Shown here: positions 1 through 6,004 of the stretch, in pieces
How the letters are laid out: each line of letters opens with the position of its first letter
Numbering within the stretch: position 1 is the stretch's first letter
NCBI GenBank assembly: GCA_021799555.1
Contig: JAJZAG010000086.1
Coordinates: 1 to 11,784 of the forward strand
Direction: 5' to 3'
Length of the DNA: 11,784 nucleotides
Source of the DNA: Deltaproteobacteria bacterium
GTDB lineage: Bacteria > Desulfobacterota > Binatia > Binatales > Binataceae
Notes under the pieces: model-generated
Databases searched by the model: none
What the model was told of the DNA's origin: nothing
Seen by the model: only the letters and a program-made list of their open reading frames with translations
Made by a program: the position numbers and the translations under genes

Positions 1-407
1 ATTGCGGGGCAGCGATCCATGAGCACGGTGAGGCCGGCGGCTTGGGCGCGGGCGGCAGCCGCGTAATCGATTACGCCGAGCTGGCACCATAGGACGCGGG
101 CGCGTTTGGCGATCGCTTCTTCGGCGGCGGCGGCGACGAACTCCGAGCGGCGGAAGACGTCGACGATTTCGACCGGTCCGGGAATCGACGCGAGGTCTGG
201 GTAGCATCGCTCGCCGAGTTCCGCTTCGAGCGCGTCCGCACTGAGCTGCGGATTTACCGGGATCACGCGGTAACCGTGCGACTTCCAGAGTTGCGCGATC
301 CGCAGGCTGTCGCGCGCAGGATTATCCGAGCATCCCACGACCGCAACCGTGCAGGGGTTCGACAGGATCGCTCTAATCGAGGCGTCGGATGGATTTTCGA
401 AGCGCAT
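1..407 (-). CDS. CoA-binding domain protein (YccU-like), 3' end missing
   Basis: Partial gene running off the left edge; 135 full codons are visible from an ATG at 407. The protein is a single Rossmann-type domain of the CoA_binding_2 family. Residues 20-32 hold the beta1/glycine-loop region (TVAVVGCSDNPAR), 45-57 read GYRVIPVNPQLSA, and the visible end reads VLMDRCPA, the conserved MDRCP block that lies near the C terminus in this family. Family members are about 140 residues, so only a few codons are probably lost. These proteins resemble the CoA-binding domain of succinyl-CoA and acyl-CoA synthetases but have no catalytic domain; their role is not established, and binding of CoA or acyl-CoA is inferred from the fold. 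It starts 14 bases after the phosphatase stop and is likely co-transcribed with it and the dehydrogenase upstream. Cytoplasmic, with no signal peptide. Confidence 0.88.
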   Translation of the reverse strand, partial: MRFENPSDASIRAILSNPCTVAVVGCSDNPARDSLRIAQLWKSHGYRVIPVNPQLSADALEAELGERCYPDLASIPGPVEIVDVFRRSEFVAAAAEEAIAKRARVLWCQLGVIDYAAAARAQAAGLTVLMDRCPA

Positions 408-421
408 CGCGGGCGAGTCCG

Positions 422-958
422 TTAATCGGCGAACAGGCGCTCGATCAGGGGTGCGATGAGGCGGTTGATTTCCTCGCGGCACTGCGCGAAGACGACGTCG
501 CCCTTTTCATAAGGGTCGTCGATATCGCCCGAGGCGCCGGTGAACGAGCGCAGGGTATGCACGTCACGTCCGCGCGCGCCGGGAAATTTCTCGACCAGCT
601 CGCGCGCCTGCGCTTGGGTCATCGCGATAATCAGGTCGGCGCGGTCGAGGAGTTCGGGATGGCGCTTCAAATCGGTCGAGGTAGCTTCGTCGCCGATCTC
701 TATTCCGACTTCGCGCAGCGCAAGGCGCGTATCGAGCGACACGAGCGCACCGTCGCGCGCATAGGGAGCAATGCCCGCCGAGGTAACGTTGATGCGGCGG
801 TCGAAACCACGCGCGGCAAGCTCGCGGCGCAGCATGTGCTCCGCCATCACGCTGCGCGCGGTGTTGGCCGCGCAAATAAAAAGAATCGACCGGAAGCGCG
901 GCTCGCGATGAGCCGCGCTTCCAGTGTGATTAGGCTTGTAAGGTTTGGCGGATGGCAA
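422..958 (-). CDS. low-molecular-weight protein tyrosine phosphatase
   Basis: A 178-residue cytoplasmic protein of the LMW-PTP family, which also contains arsenate reductases with the same fold. The phosphate-binding P-loop CxxxxxR(S) is intact at C29-AANTA-R35-S36, immediately after the first beta strand (ILFI, 25-28). The general acid motif DPY is at D148-P149-Y150, so the enzyme should be active on phosphotyrosine or another small phosphoester. The family is usually about 150-160 residues; the extra length is a roughly 24-residue basic N-terminal extension. The start is a TTG at 958; no ATG or GTG lies between it and the P-loop, and the in-frame codon nine bases upstream is the stop of the dehydrogenase gene, so no longer start exists. 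No clear Shine-Dalgarno sequence is seen, which suggests translational coupling. It sits 6 bases after the dehydrogenase and 14 before the CoA-binding gene. The physiological substrate cannot be told from the sequence. Confidence 0.9.
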   Translation of the reverse strand: MPSAKPYKPNHTGSAAHREPRFRSILFICAANTARSVMAEHMLRRELAARGFDRRINVTSAGIAPYARDGALVSLDTRLALREVGIEIGDEATSTDLKRHPELLDRADLIIAMTQAQARELVEKFPGARGRDVHTLRSFTGASGDIDDPYEKGDVVFAQCREEINRLIAPLIERLFAD

Positions 959-964
959 CTGACT

Positions 965-1900
965 TTAGACGTTGCCCGCCATCACGGCGCCCATGTTCTC
1001 TTTCTTGGTGATGCCCTTGGCCAGCTCTTCCTTCAGCTTCGAGCCGAGCTCGGCGGGCTCCCACATCGCGCCTTTCTTGGCGACCTTGCCGACGGAATGC
1101 CATCCCTGCATCAGCCAGACGGTGCCCATACCGACGCGGAAGACTTCCCCGTGGACATCCTTGGCGTCATCGCTTCCGAGCCACGCAACGAGCGGGGCGA
1201 CATGCGCGGGCGTGAAAGCGTCCCACTCGCCGGCCTTGGCAGTGCCCATCCCGGCAGCGGTCTGCGGGGTCGCATCGACGGTAAGCCGCGTACGTGCGAC
1301 GGGTGCGATCGCGTTGGCGGTGACGCCGTAGCGCGACATCTCGCGGTCCACGATTATTGCCATCGCAGCGACCGCGGCCTTGGCCGAGCCGTAGTTGCTC
1401 TGGCCGGCGTTGCCGAGAATGCCGGAGTCGGAGCTGGTGTTGATGAGGCGGCCGTTCAGGATATTGCCGGCCTTGTGCTGCTCGCGCCAGTAAGCGGTCG
1501 CGTGACGGGCGAGGTTGAAGGTGCCCTTGAGATGGACGGCAACGACGGCGTCCCAGTCTTCCTCGCTCATGTTGAAGATCATCCGGTCGCGCAGGATACC
1601 GGCGTTGTTGACGACGATGCTGAGCTTGCCGAAGTTATCGATCGCGCATTCGATAATCCGCTTGGCGGCCTTGAAGTCGGTGACGCTTTCGTAGTTGGCG
1701 ACTGCTTCGCCGCCAGCGGCGCGGATTTCCTTGACGACGTCCTCAGCCGGCGAGCGCGACTGGCCGGTGCCGTCGAAATGGCCGCCGAGATCGTTGACCA
1801 CGACCTTGGCGCCGTGCTTGGCGAGCAAGAGCGCTTCTTCGCGGCCGATACCGCGTCCGGCGCCGGTGATTACTGCAACCTTTCCATCCAATAGTGCCAT
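965..1900 (-). CDS. short-chain dehydrogenase, 17beta-HSD4/3-hydroxyacyl-CoA dehydrogenase-like
   Basis: A 311-residue NAD(P)-dependent short-chain dehydrogenase. The nucleotide-binding TGAGRGIG motif is at 12-19, VVVNDLGG at 33-40 follows the second strand (an acidic residue here usually means NAD preference), NNAG is at 98-101, and the catalytic residues are S157, Y170 and K174 (YGSAK). The VNDLGG start with an inserted loop (41-50) and an extended C-terminal region after residue 205 resemble the dehydrogenase domain of peroxisomal multifunctional enzyme type 2 (17beta-HSD4) and bacterial homologues that act on 3-hydroxyacyl-CoA or steroid substrates. Substrate assignment is inference. The ATG at 1900 is supported by an AAGGAAG Shine-Dalgarno sequence about 7 bases upstream. 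The gene follows the lipoprotein gene by 20 bases and precedes the phosphatase by 6, in the same reading frame as the phosphatase. No MaoC hydratase or thiolase is adjacent in the window. Confidence 0.9.
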   Translation of the reverse strand: MALLDGKVAVITGAGRGIGREEALLLAKHGAKVVVNDLGGHFDGTGQSRSPAEDVVKEIRAAGGEAVANYESVTDFKAAKRIIECAIDNFGKLSIVVNNAGILRDRMIFNMSEEDWDAVVAVHLKGTFNLARHATAYWREQHKAGNILNGRLINTSSDSGILGNAGQSNYGSAKAAVAAMAIIVDREMSRYGVTANAIAPVARTRLTVDATPQTAAGMGTAKAGEWDAFTPAHVAPLVAWLGSDDAKDVHGEVFRVGMGTVWLMQGWHSVGKVAKKGAMWEPAELGSKLKEELAKGITKKENMGAVMAGNV

Positions 1901-1920
1901 CGTTCCACTTCCTTTTGGTG

Positions 1921-2550
1921 CTAGTTCTTTTTGGTATTTTTGCCTGGGATAGCGGCTTGCCGCCCGACCGGCCCGGGACCGACGACATCGAAGTCCTCGC
2001 GCGGCTCGAGCATCGATTCGTCGACCTTGGTCGGGATCTCGTAGATCAAATCGATCGTCATTTTCGACTTATCGTTGTCGCTTGGGTAGAGCAGGATATT
2101 GCCCGGCCGGCCGTCCTTGTGGAAATCGCACGACCAGGTGCGGCGCGCCGGCATAATGAGTGATGAAGTTACGACGAAATCCTTCTTCTTGAGCTGGTCT
2201 TTGAAAAAGGCGACAAGCTGCGGCATCGATGCGCCGGTTGAGAATACGATTTCGCGCATCGCGCCCTTGGGCCGGCGAACGTGCTCAACGGTCGCCCCCG
2301 GATACATGGGCATCGACTTGAATAGGTCCGGCGGCATCGTCTTATAAGGCTCGTCCGGCCCGAGCGCCGCCTTTTTGAGCGCGGGAGCGGCGGCCTGTGG
2401 AGGCGCCGTCTTATTGCAAGCTGAAACGCTGGCGGCACCGAATGACAGCGCCAGGAAAACAGCGATGAAACGGCCGGAACGGAGTCCTGACGCGGTCGCG
2501 CGACGGGGGACTTTGAGCGGATTGAAGAAGTAGCGCCCGGCGTTCGTCAA
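1921..2550 (-). CDS. probable lipoprotein of unknown function, non-ATG start
   Basis: Not recognised as a named family. The reading frame is open from 2676, but only TTG codons are available as starts (2676, 2643, 2568, 2550); there is no ATG or GTG before the signal sequence. 2550 is chosen because a GGA lies 7 bases upstream and it gives the shortest leader, for 209 residues. A hydrophobic stretch (about 28-44) ends in a lipobox-like V42-S43-A44-C45, so export and lipid attachment to the envelope are likely, although 44 residues is long for a lipoprotein signal. After an Ala/Pro linker, the mature domain (about 55-190) starts with MPPDLFKSMPMYPGATVEHV and contains ASMPQLVAFFKDQLKKKDF; this 'YPGA ... 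FF/FY ... L' pattern recurs in small secreted proteins of unknown function. The tail is Lys/Asn-rich. It is the first gene of the minus-strand set, 20 bases before the dehydrogenase. Confidence 0.7.
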   Translation of the reverse strand: MTNAGRYFFNPLKVPRRATASGLRSGRFIAVFLALSFGAASVSACNKTAPPQAAAPALKKAALGPDEPYKTMPPDLFKSMPMYPGATVEHVRRPKGAMREIVFSTGASMPQLVAFFKDQLKKKDFVVTSSLIMPARRTWSCDFHKDGRPGNILLYPSDNDKSKMTIDLIYEIPTKVDESMLEPREDFDVVGPGPVGRQAAIPGKNTKKN

Positions 2551-2859
2551 ATTAATTATCCAGTTCAAATCTATGACCAGCTTTGCGACCGAACTCCCGA
2601 GGGAAACCTGCTGCCGGAAAAATAAAGACCGCTTGGCGGTCAAAACTTGGATAGACTTGAGCAGGCTGGAAGTCAAGACAAGAGGCGTGCAGGGGGCGCG
2701 GCGTCGTGGAATACGACACCGATTGATCGAGGTAGAGATCGCTAGCGACAGACGAGGTGACGCGAAGTTTCAGGCATTGCCAAAGCCGTGGCGGAAGTCG
2801 TATGCTGAAGGTTACGCTGCTTGGCGGCATCGCGAACGGCTAGAGTCCGTCAGCGGGGC

Positions 2860-2905
2860 GGCTGTTTTGTCTCCGCAGAAATAGTCCCTCTTGACAAAAA
2901 CAGCC
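2860..2905. repeat. 12/13-base inverted repeat overlapping the candidate -35 box
   Basis: The arm GGCTGTTTTGTC at 2860-2871 is the reverse complement of GACAAAAACAGCC at 2893-2905 apart from one extra A in the second arm. The arms are separated by 21 bases. The right arm contains most of the TTGACA of the candidate promoter at 2891-2896. The placement fits a binding site for a dimeric regulator of the downstream motor cassette. It could also be a weak long-loop hairpin; there is no strong T-run after it, so a terminator is less likely. Confidence 0.5.
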
Positions 2906-2920
2906 CTTTGTTCCATTAAA
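2891..2920 (+). promoter_or_regulatory. candidate sigma70-type promoter for the exbB operon
   Basis: A perfect TTGACA -35 element at 2891-2896 is followed after 17-18 bases by CATTAA (2914-2919) or ATTAAA (2915-2920) as a weak -10 element. Transcription would start near 2927 and leave a leader of about 185 bases before the exbB start. The -35 box lies in the right arm of an inverted repeat, which suggests regulation. The -10 element is poor, so this is a prediction only. Confidence 0.4.
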
Positions 2921-3006
2921 GGCTTCCGCGTCATCGTCAAACACGTCCGGACCAAATCCGGGTGGCGATACTTGGAATCGCGAAGATGGCGCGAATATCG
3001 GGCGGC

Positions 3007-3055
3007 CGGTTCAGGGGAGAACCGCAGTGCTAAGTTTGGGATGACAGAACGGTTC
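3007..3055 (+). promoter_or_regulatory. CGGTTC repeats and hairpin in the exbB leader
   Basis: CGGTTC (3007-3012) pairs with GAACCG (3019-3024) across the 6-base loop AGGGGA, and CGGTTC recurs at 3050-3055 just after GAAC (3047-3050), forming a near-palindrome GAACGGTTC. These could be operator half-sites or leader RNA structure. A second small hairpin, CCGGA (2947-2951) with TCCGG (2957-2961), lies upstream. The elements are short and could be chance in GC-rich DNA. Confidence 0.25.
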
Positions 3056-3099
3056 GGGCGGGACCTGTAATTACGCCGCTCAAAATCTAATCACATTGT

Positions 3100-3104
3100 G
3101 AGGA
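3100..3104 (+). promoter_or_regulatory. ribosome-binding site of exbB
   Basis: GAGGA 6 bases before the ATG at 3111; it supports this start for the channel subunit. Confidence 0.75.
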
Positions 3105-3110
3105 TAGGCG

Positions 3111-3752
3111 ATGTCTAATCAGTTCGGCATTTTGGGGATGATTCAACAGGGCTACTACGCGACGTATCCCCTACTTTTCATCTCGGTGGTCTGCCTGGCG
3201 ATCATTTTTGAGCGCCTGTGGGCGTTGCGCGGGATCATGGCGAAGACGGCAAAGACTGCCGACGCTCTGATACCCCAGCTCCGGCAGGGAAACTTCAATC
3301 AGGCTCTGCAGGCAACCCAGGCGCGTGCCACAGCCTCGGACCGGGTGTTCCATACGTTGATCTCGGCGGCGCAGACGATGGATCGCGCGCAGCTTGAAGA
3401 TATCGACGACGAGCGCCGCTACCAGGAAGGTCTCGAGCTAAAGCGCTACGTCTGGGTGCTCGCGACCGCGGGTGCGTCGGCGCCGTTCATCGGGCTGTTC
3501 GGAACCGTCGTCGGCATCCTGGTCGCTTTCCAGTCGATGGCGATCATGGGCACCGGCGGATTCTCGGTCGTCGCGGCCGGTATTTCCGAGGCGCTGATTT
3601 CGACGGCGCTCGGGCTTGCGGTCGCTATCATCGCGGTCATTTTCTACAACTACTTTTCGGTGAAGATCGAAAACATCAACGCGATCCTGCATATCAACGC
3701 CGACCGTCTGATGGACGCAGCGCTGCAGGGGAGGCAGGCTGGTGGCCGTTAG
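3111..3752 (+). CDS. exbB: MotA/TolQ/ExbB-family proton channel subunit
   Basis: A 213-residue inner-membrane protein of the MotA/TolQ/ExbB family; in characterised members a pentamer around an ExbD dimer conducts protons and drives movement of a partner protein. Three membrane segments are visible: about 17-36, 114-140 and 158-181. The second carries the family signature APFIGLFGTVVGI (124-136) and the third EALISTALGLAVAI (160-173), with T132 and T165 at the positions of the pore-facing threonines of TolQ/ExbB. Between segments 1 and 2 lies a charged cytoplasmic loop (37-112). Length is close to ExbB/TolQ (about 210-240). The ATG at 3111 has a good GAGGA site. Its end overlaps the first exbD by 11 bases, so the two are translationally coupled. 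The symbol denotes family only; the partner downstream is a VWA protein, so this is neither a standard TonB nor Tol system. Confidence 0.92.
   Translation: MSNQFGILGMIQQGYYATYPLLFISVVCLAIIFERLWALRGIMAKTAKTADALIPQLRQGNFNQALQATQARATASDRVFHTLISAAQTMDRAQLEDIDDERRYQEGLELKRYVWVLATAGASAPFIGLFGTVVGILVAFQSMAIMGTGGFSVVAAGISEALISTALGLAVAIIAVIFYNYFSVKIENINAILHINADRLMDAALQGRQAGGR
3728..3734 (+). promoter_or_regulatory. ribosome-binding site fixing the GTG start of the first exbD
   Basis: GGGGAGG inside the 3' end of exbB, 7 bases before the GTG at 3742. No ATG occurs before the essential membrane segment of the first ExbD, so this site decides the start. Confidence 0.7.
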
Positions 3753-4188
3753 TGGACCAAAGGGCGGAGGCGGCGGGGTCTTCGCCGACATCAATATCAC
3801 CCCGCTCACCGATATCTTCCTGGTGCTGCTGATCATCTTCATGGTCACGACCTCGGTCACGATCGAGTCGGCGGCTCATGTCGATCTGCCGCAGGCAACC
3901 AATACCAGCCCCGAGAACAAGGGCGTCATCGTGACTTATACGGCGCAGCACGAGCTGTTCGTCAACTCGAAGGACGTTCCGGAACGGGAACTGCTGCCGA
4001 GCTTGCGCGAAGCGCTGTCGAAGGTCGATGCGAAGATCGTGGTTTTTCAGGGCGACCGCAAGGTGCTTCTGGGCGACATGGTCCGAATCCTGAATATCGC
4101 GAAGGCTGCCGGGGCGGGGCAGATAGCAATCGCGGCCAAGCGGGTCACCGGTGCGCAGCTCGCCAACCAGGCGCCATCGGGAGGTTGA
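3742..4188 (+). CDS. exbD: ExbD/TolR-family stator subunit, first copy
   Basis: A 148-residue ExbD/TolR protein with a GTG start overlapping the end of exbB by 11 bases and a strong GGGGAGG site. A short Gly-rich cytoplasmic tail (8-12) precedes the single membrane helix (about 22-40) with the family motif NITPLTDIFLVLLIIFMVTT; D24 is the predicted proton-carrying aspartate, equivalent to Asp25 of E. coli ExbD. The rest is a periplasmic domain (about 48-135) with VIVTYTAQHELFVN and FQGDRKVLLGDMVRILNIAK, matching the ExbD/TolR periplasmic fold, and a short Gln/Ala/Gly tail. It should sit in the pore of the ExbB pentamer. A second exbD copy 47 bases downstream is nearly identical in the membrane region but differs in the periplasm, so the stator dimer may be a heterodimer (inference). 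Confidence 0.93.
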   Translation: MAVSGPKGGGGGVFADINITPLTDIFLVLLIIFMVTTSVTIESAAHVDLPQATNTSPENKGVIVTYTAQHELFVNSKDVPERELLPSLREALSKVDAKIVVFQGDRKVLLGDMVRILNIAKAAGAGQIAIAAKRVTGAQLANQAPSGG

Positions 4189-4223
4189 GCGACGGAGCGT
4201 AACGTATTCGCATCCGTTCTCAA

Positions 4224-4228
4224 GAGGA
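4224..4228 (+). promoter_or_regulatory. ribosome-binding site of the second exbD
   Basis: GAGGA 7 bases before the ATG at 4236. It gives the second exbD its own initiation signal after the 47-base gap, in contrast to the overlapping first pair. Confidence 0.7.
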
Positions 4229-4235
4229 TTCGCTA

Positions 4236-4703
4236 ATGTTTAAAAAGAAGGAAAAGAAAGCCGGGCACGGTGGTGGTGGCGTCTTCGCCGACATCAATAT
4301 CACCCCGTTGACCGATATCTTTCTGGTGCTGCTGATCATCTTCATGGTGACCACCGCAGTCACGATCGAGTCCGCCGCGCACGTGGATTTGCCTAAAGCG
4401 GAAGCGTCGCAGCCTACCGACAAGCCCAAGGGCATCATCGTCACCTACACCGCCGACCATCAGATAATGGTAGGATCGCAGCAGGTGACGGAGGCGCAGC
4501 TCATGACGACGCTGCAGCAGCAGCTCGCGCCGCTTCAGTCCTCGGACAAAATCGTGATTTTCCAGGGCGACCCGAAGGTTATCCTGGGCGATATGGTCCG
4601 CATTCTGGATATCGCCAAAACCGCCGGCGCCGAAGCCATCGCGATCGCCGTCTCGCAGCTGCCCGCAGGCGGCTCGGGCGCAGCGCCCGGTGGCGGAGCG
4701 TAG
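4236..4703 (+). CDS. exbD: ExbD/TolR-family stator subunit, second copy
   Basis: A 155-residue paralogue of the preceding gene. A Lys-rich cytoplasmic N terminus (MFKKKEKKAGHGGGG) anchors the single membrane helix in the N-in orientation; the motif NITPLTDIFLVLLIIFMVTT follows, with D27 as the predicted proton-carrying residue. Residues 12-53 match residues 9-50 of the first copy at 41 of 42 positions. The periplasmic domain keeps IVTYTADHQIMVG, IVIFQGDPKVILGDMVRILDIAK and AGAEAIAIAV but differs in the central helix (EAQLMTTLQQQLAPLQSSDK), and the protein ends in a Gly/Ala-rich tail. Both copies keep the aspartate and so both should be functional. It ends 21 bases before the VWA gene. Two different ExbD proteins beside one ExbB suggest an asymmetric stator in which each copy contacts a different partner (inference). 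Confidence 0.93.
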   Translation: MFKKKEKKAGHGGGGVFADINITPLTDIFLVLLIIFMVTTAVTIESAAHVDLPKAEASQPTDKPKGIIVTYTADHQIMVGSQQVTEAQLMTTLQQQLAPLQSSDKIVIFQGDPKVILGDMVRILDIAKTAGAEAIAIAVSQLPAGGSGAAPGGGA

Positions 4704-4724
4704 CAGCGGGGAGCACTTCATCAA

Positions 4725-5954
4725 ATGTTCTGGCCAATATTAATCGTAGTTCTGTTAATCTCGATGTTCGTTACGGCCTTCGTGCTGTACCGGGCCACAT
4801 CGAAGAAGGAAGCCGAGGCCGAAGTTCACGGCGACGAAGATCAGGCTGATGTAAGCCGTCTGCAGAAGATCCGAGACGCGCTGCGGCTGATGATCGGCCC
4901 GTTCCCGCTCTCGGTCGCAATTCACGTCCTCGTCCTGCTCTTCCTGATCATCACGGTGCATGAGCAGCGCGGGCGTGAGCTGATCATGGTCAATCTTGAA
5001 GCGGGCGGCGGCGGCGGCAACAGTAACGAGATGCAGGATCTCGACATGCCCGAGGTGCCGATGCCCGACACTGCGGCGCAGCAGGAGGCACCGCAGGCGG
5101 TGGACACCTCGCAGGCGGTGGGCCTCGCCAACGATTACGTGCGCGCGGCCGGCGGCGGCGGAATCGGCATCGGACGCGGCGGCGGCATGGGCTCAGGTTA
5201 CGGCCACGGCATTGGCTCGGGGTTCGGCGGGTTTATCGGCGAGTTGCGCCGCAAGGGGCTGGACGTGGTGCTGGTGATCGACGGGACCGGCTCGATGAGC
5301 CTGATCATCAACGACGTCAAGGCCAAGATGGCGCAGCTCATTCAGGCGATCCATCGGCTGGTGCCGATCGCGCGGGTCGGGATAATCGTGTTCGGCGGCA
5401 AGGGCGAGAAGATGGAAATCCAGCCGCTCACGCTGTCGCCGGCGAAGCTGACCGACTTCCTGAACCACATCACCGCCAAGGGTGGCGGCGAGTGGGAGGA
5501 AGATACGTTCGGCGCATGCCAGACCGCGATGCAGAAGATGGACTGGAAGCCGTATGCGAAGAAGGTGGTGGTGCTGGTGGGCGACTCGCCGCCGCACAAG
5601 GAAGACTTTGCGCCGCTGATTGCGATGATCAAAAAGTTCCGCGCTGACGACAACGGAACCTTCAACACGGTGGACGTGGCGGCGGAAGAGCACGAGCGCT
5701 TCGAGCGCGAGTTCTGGCTCAAGGTGCATCGCGAGGAGCCGCCGAAGATCTCGCCGTTGCCGGAGTTCTACCAGCAGACCCGGGCCGCGTATAAGGTGCT
5801 GGCCAACGCGGGCGGGGGCGCGATGCGCTCGCTGACCCACGACACCCATATCAACCAGCAGGTCCTGATCCTCGCCTTCGGCGAGCAGTGGCAGAACCAG
5901 GTCGCCGCCTTCGGCAGAGGCATCAGCAGCGGTGGGGGTAGCGGCTCGGAATAA
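4725..5954 (+). CDS. membrane-anchored VWA-domain protein with TonB-like helix
   Basis: A 409-residue protein with no single named family. Helix 1 (about 3-22) is followed by a charged cytoplasmic loop (23-58, rich in K, E, D). Helix 2 (about 60-78) contains S63-V-A-I-H67, the Ser-x3-His spacing seen in the TonB/TolA membrane helix, where the His is needed for coupling to ExbBD or TolQR. A periplasmic linker follows: Gly run 94-98, acidic/Pro segment 105-125, Gly-rich 143-170. The VWA domain (about 178-335) has a MIDAS of the 'TGSM' type, D186-G-T188-G-S190, then GGGEWEED (253-260) and VGDSPPHKE (285-293), corresponding to the 'GGGDxPED' and 'DAPPH' blocks of that subfamily, so metal binding is likely. 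The tail is Gly/Ser-rich. Start: ATG at 4725 with GGGGAG 11 bases upstream. Context suggests it is the moving output subunit of the adjacent ExbB-ExbD motor. No TonB C-terminal domain is present. Confidence 0.88.
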   Translation: MFWPILIVVLLISMFVTAFVLYRATSKKEAEAEVHGDEDQADVSRLQKIRDALRLMIGPFPLSVAIHVLVLLFLIITVHEQRGRELIMVNLEAGGGGGNSNEMQDLDMPEVPMPDTAAQQEAPQAVDTSQAVGLANDYVRAAGGGGIGIGRGGGMGSGYGHGIGSGFGGFIGELRRKGLDVVLVIDGTGSMSLIINDVKAKMAQLIQAIHRLVPIARVGIIVFGGKGEKMEIQPLTLSPAKLTDFLNHITAKGGGEWEEDTFGACQTAMQKMDWKPYAKKVVVLVGDSPPHKEDFAPLIAMIKKFRADDNGTFNTVDVAAEEHERFEREFWLKVHREEPPKISPLPEFYQQTRAAYKVLANAGGGAMRSLTHDTHINQQVLILAFGEQWQNQVAAFGRGISSGGGSGSE

Positions 5955-6004
5955 CGAATTCGCGCGTGTTTGCGGCCGTCTAATCTGGTAAGGATTGGGC
6001 TGCC

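Larger units (their letters stand above)
2677..3110. other. divergent intergenic control region
   Basis: About 430 bases (or 560 if the TTG at 2550 is the true start of the left gene) between the minus-strand lipoprotein gene and exbB. Open frames on both strands here (for example 2573-2884 plus and 2552-2830 minus) look non-coding: they match no family and have compositions unlike the neighbouring genes. The region holds an inverted repeat at 2860-2905, a candidate promoter at 2891-2920, two short hairpins in what would be the exbB leader, and the exbB ribosome-binding site. No obvious minus-strand promoter was found; a GATAAT at 2560-2555 lacks a good -35 box. Confidence 0.6.

Noticed and set aside
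389..1894. Long plus-strand open frame of 501 codons
   Set aside because: It lies antisense to the phosphatase and dehydrogenase genes, whose catalytic motifs are intact; long antisense frames are common in GC-rich genes.
2555..2560. GATAAT on the minus strand as a -10 box for the left operon
   Set aside because: No acceptable -35 element at 16-19 bases, and the implied transcription start would fall at or after the best start codon.
2573..2884. Plus-strand 103-codon frame upstream of exbB
   Set aside because: No ribosome-binding site, no recognisable domain or signal, Arg-rich composition, and it ends inside the inverted repeat/promoter area.
3111..5954. Zorya-type anti-phage defence system (MotA/MotB-like pair plus effectors)
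   Set aside because: ZorB carries a peptidoglycan-binding OmpA-type domain and the system includes helicase or nuclease genes; here the ExbD proteins have ordinary ExbD/TolR periplasmic domains and no nuclease or helicase is nearby.
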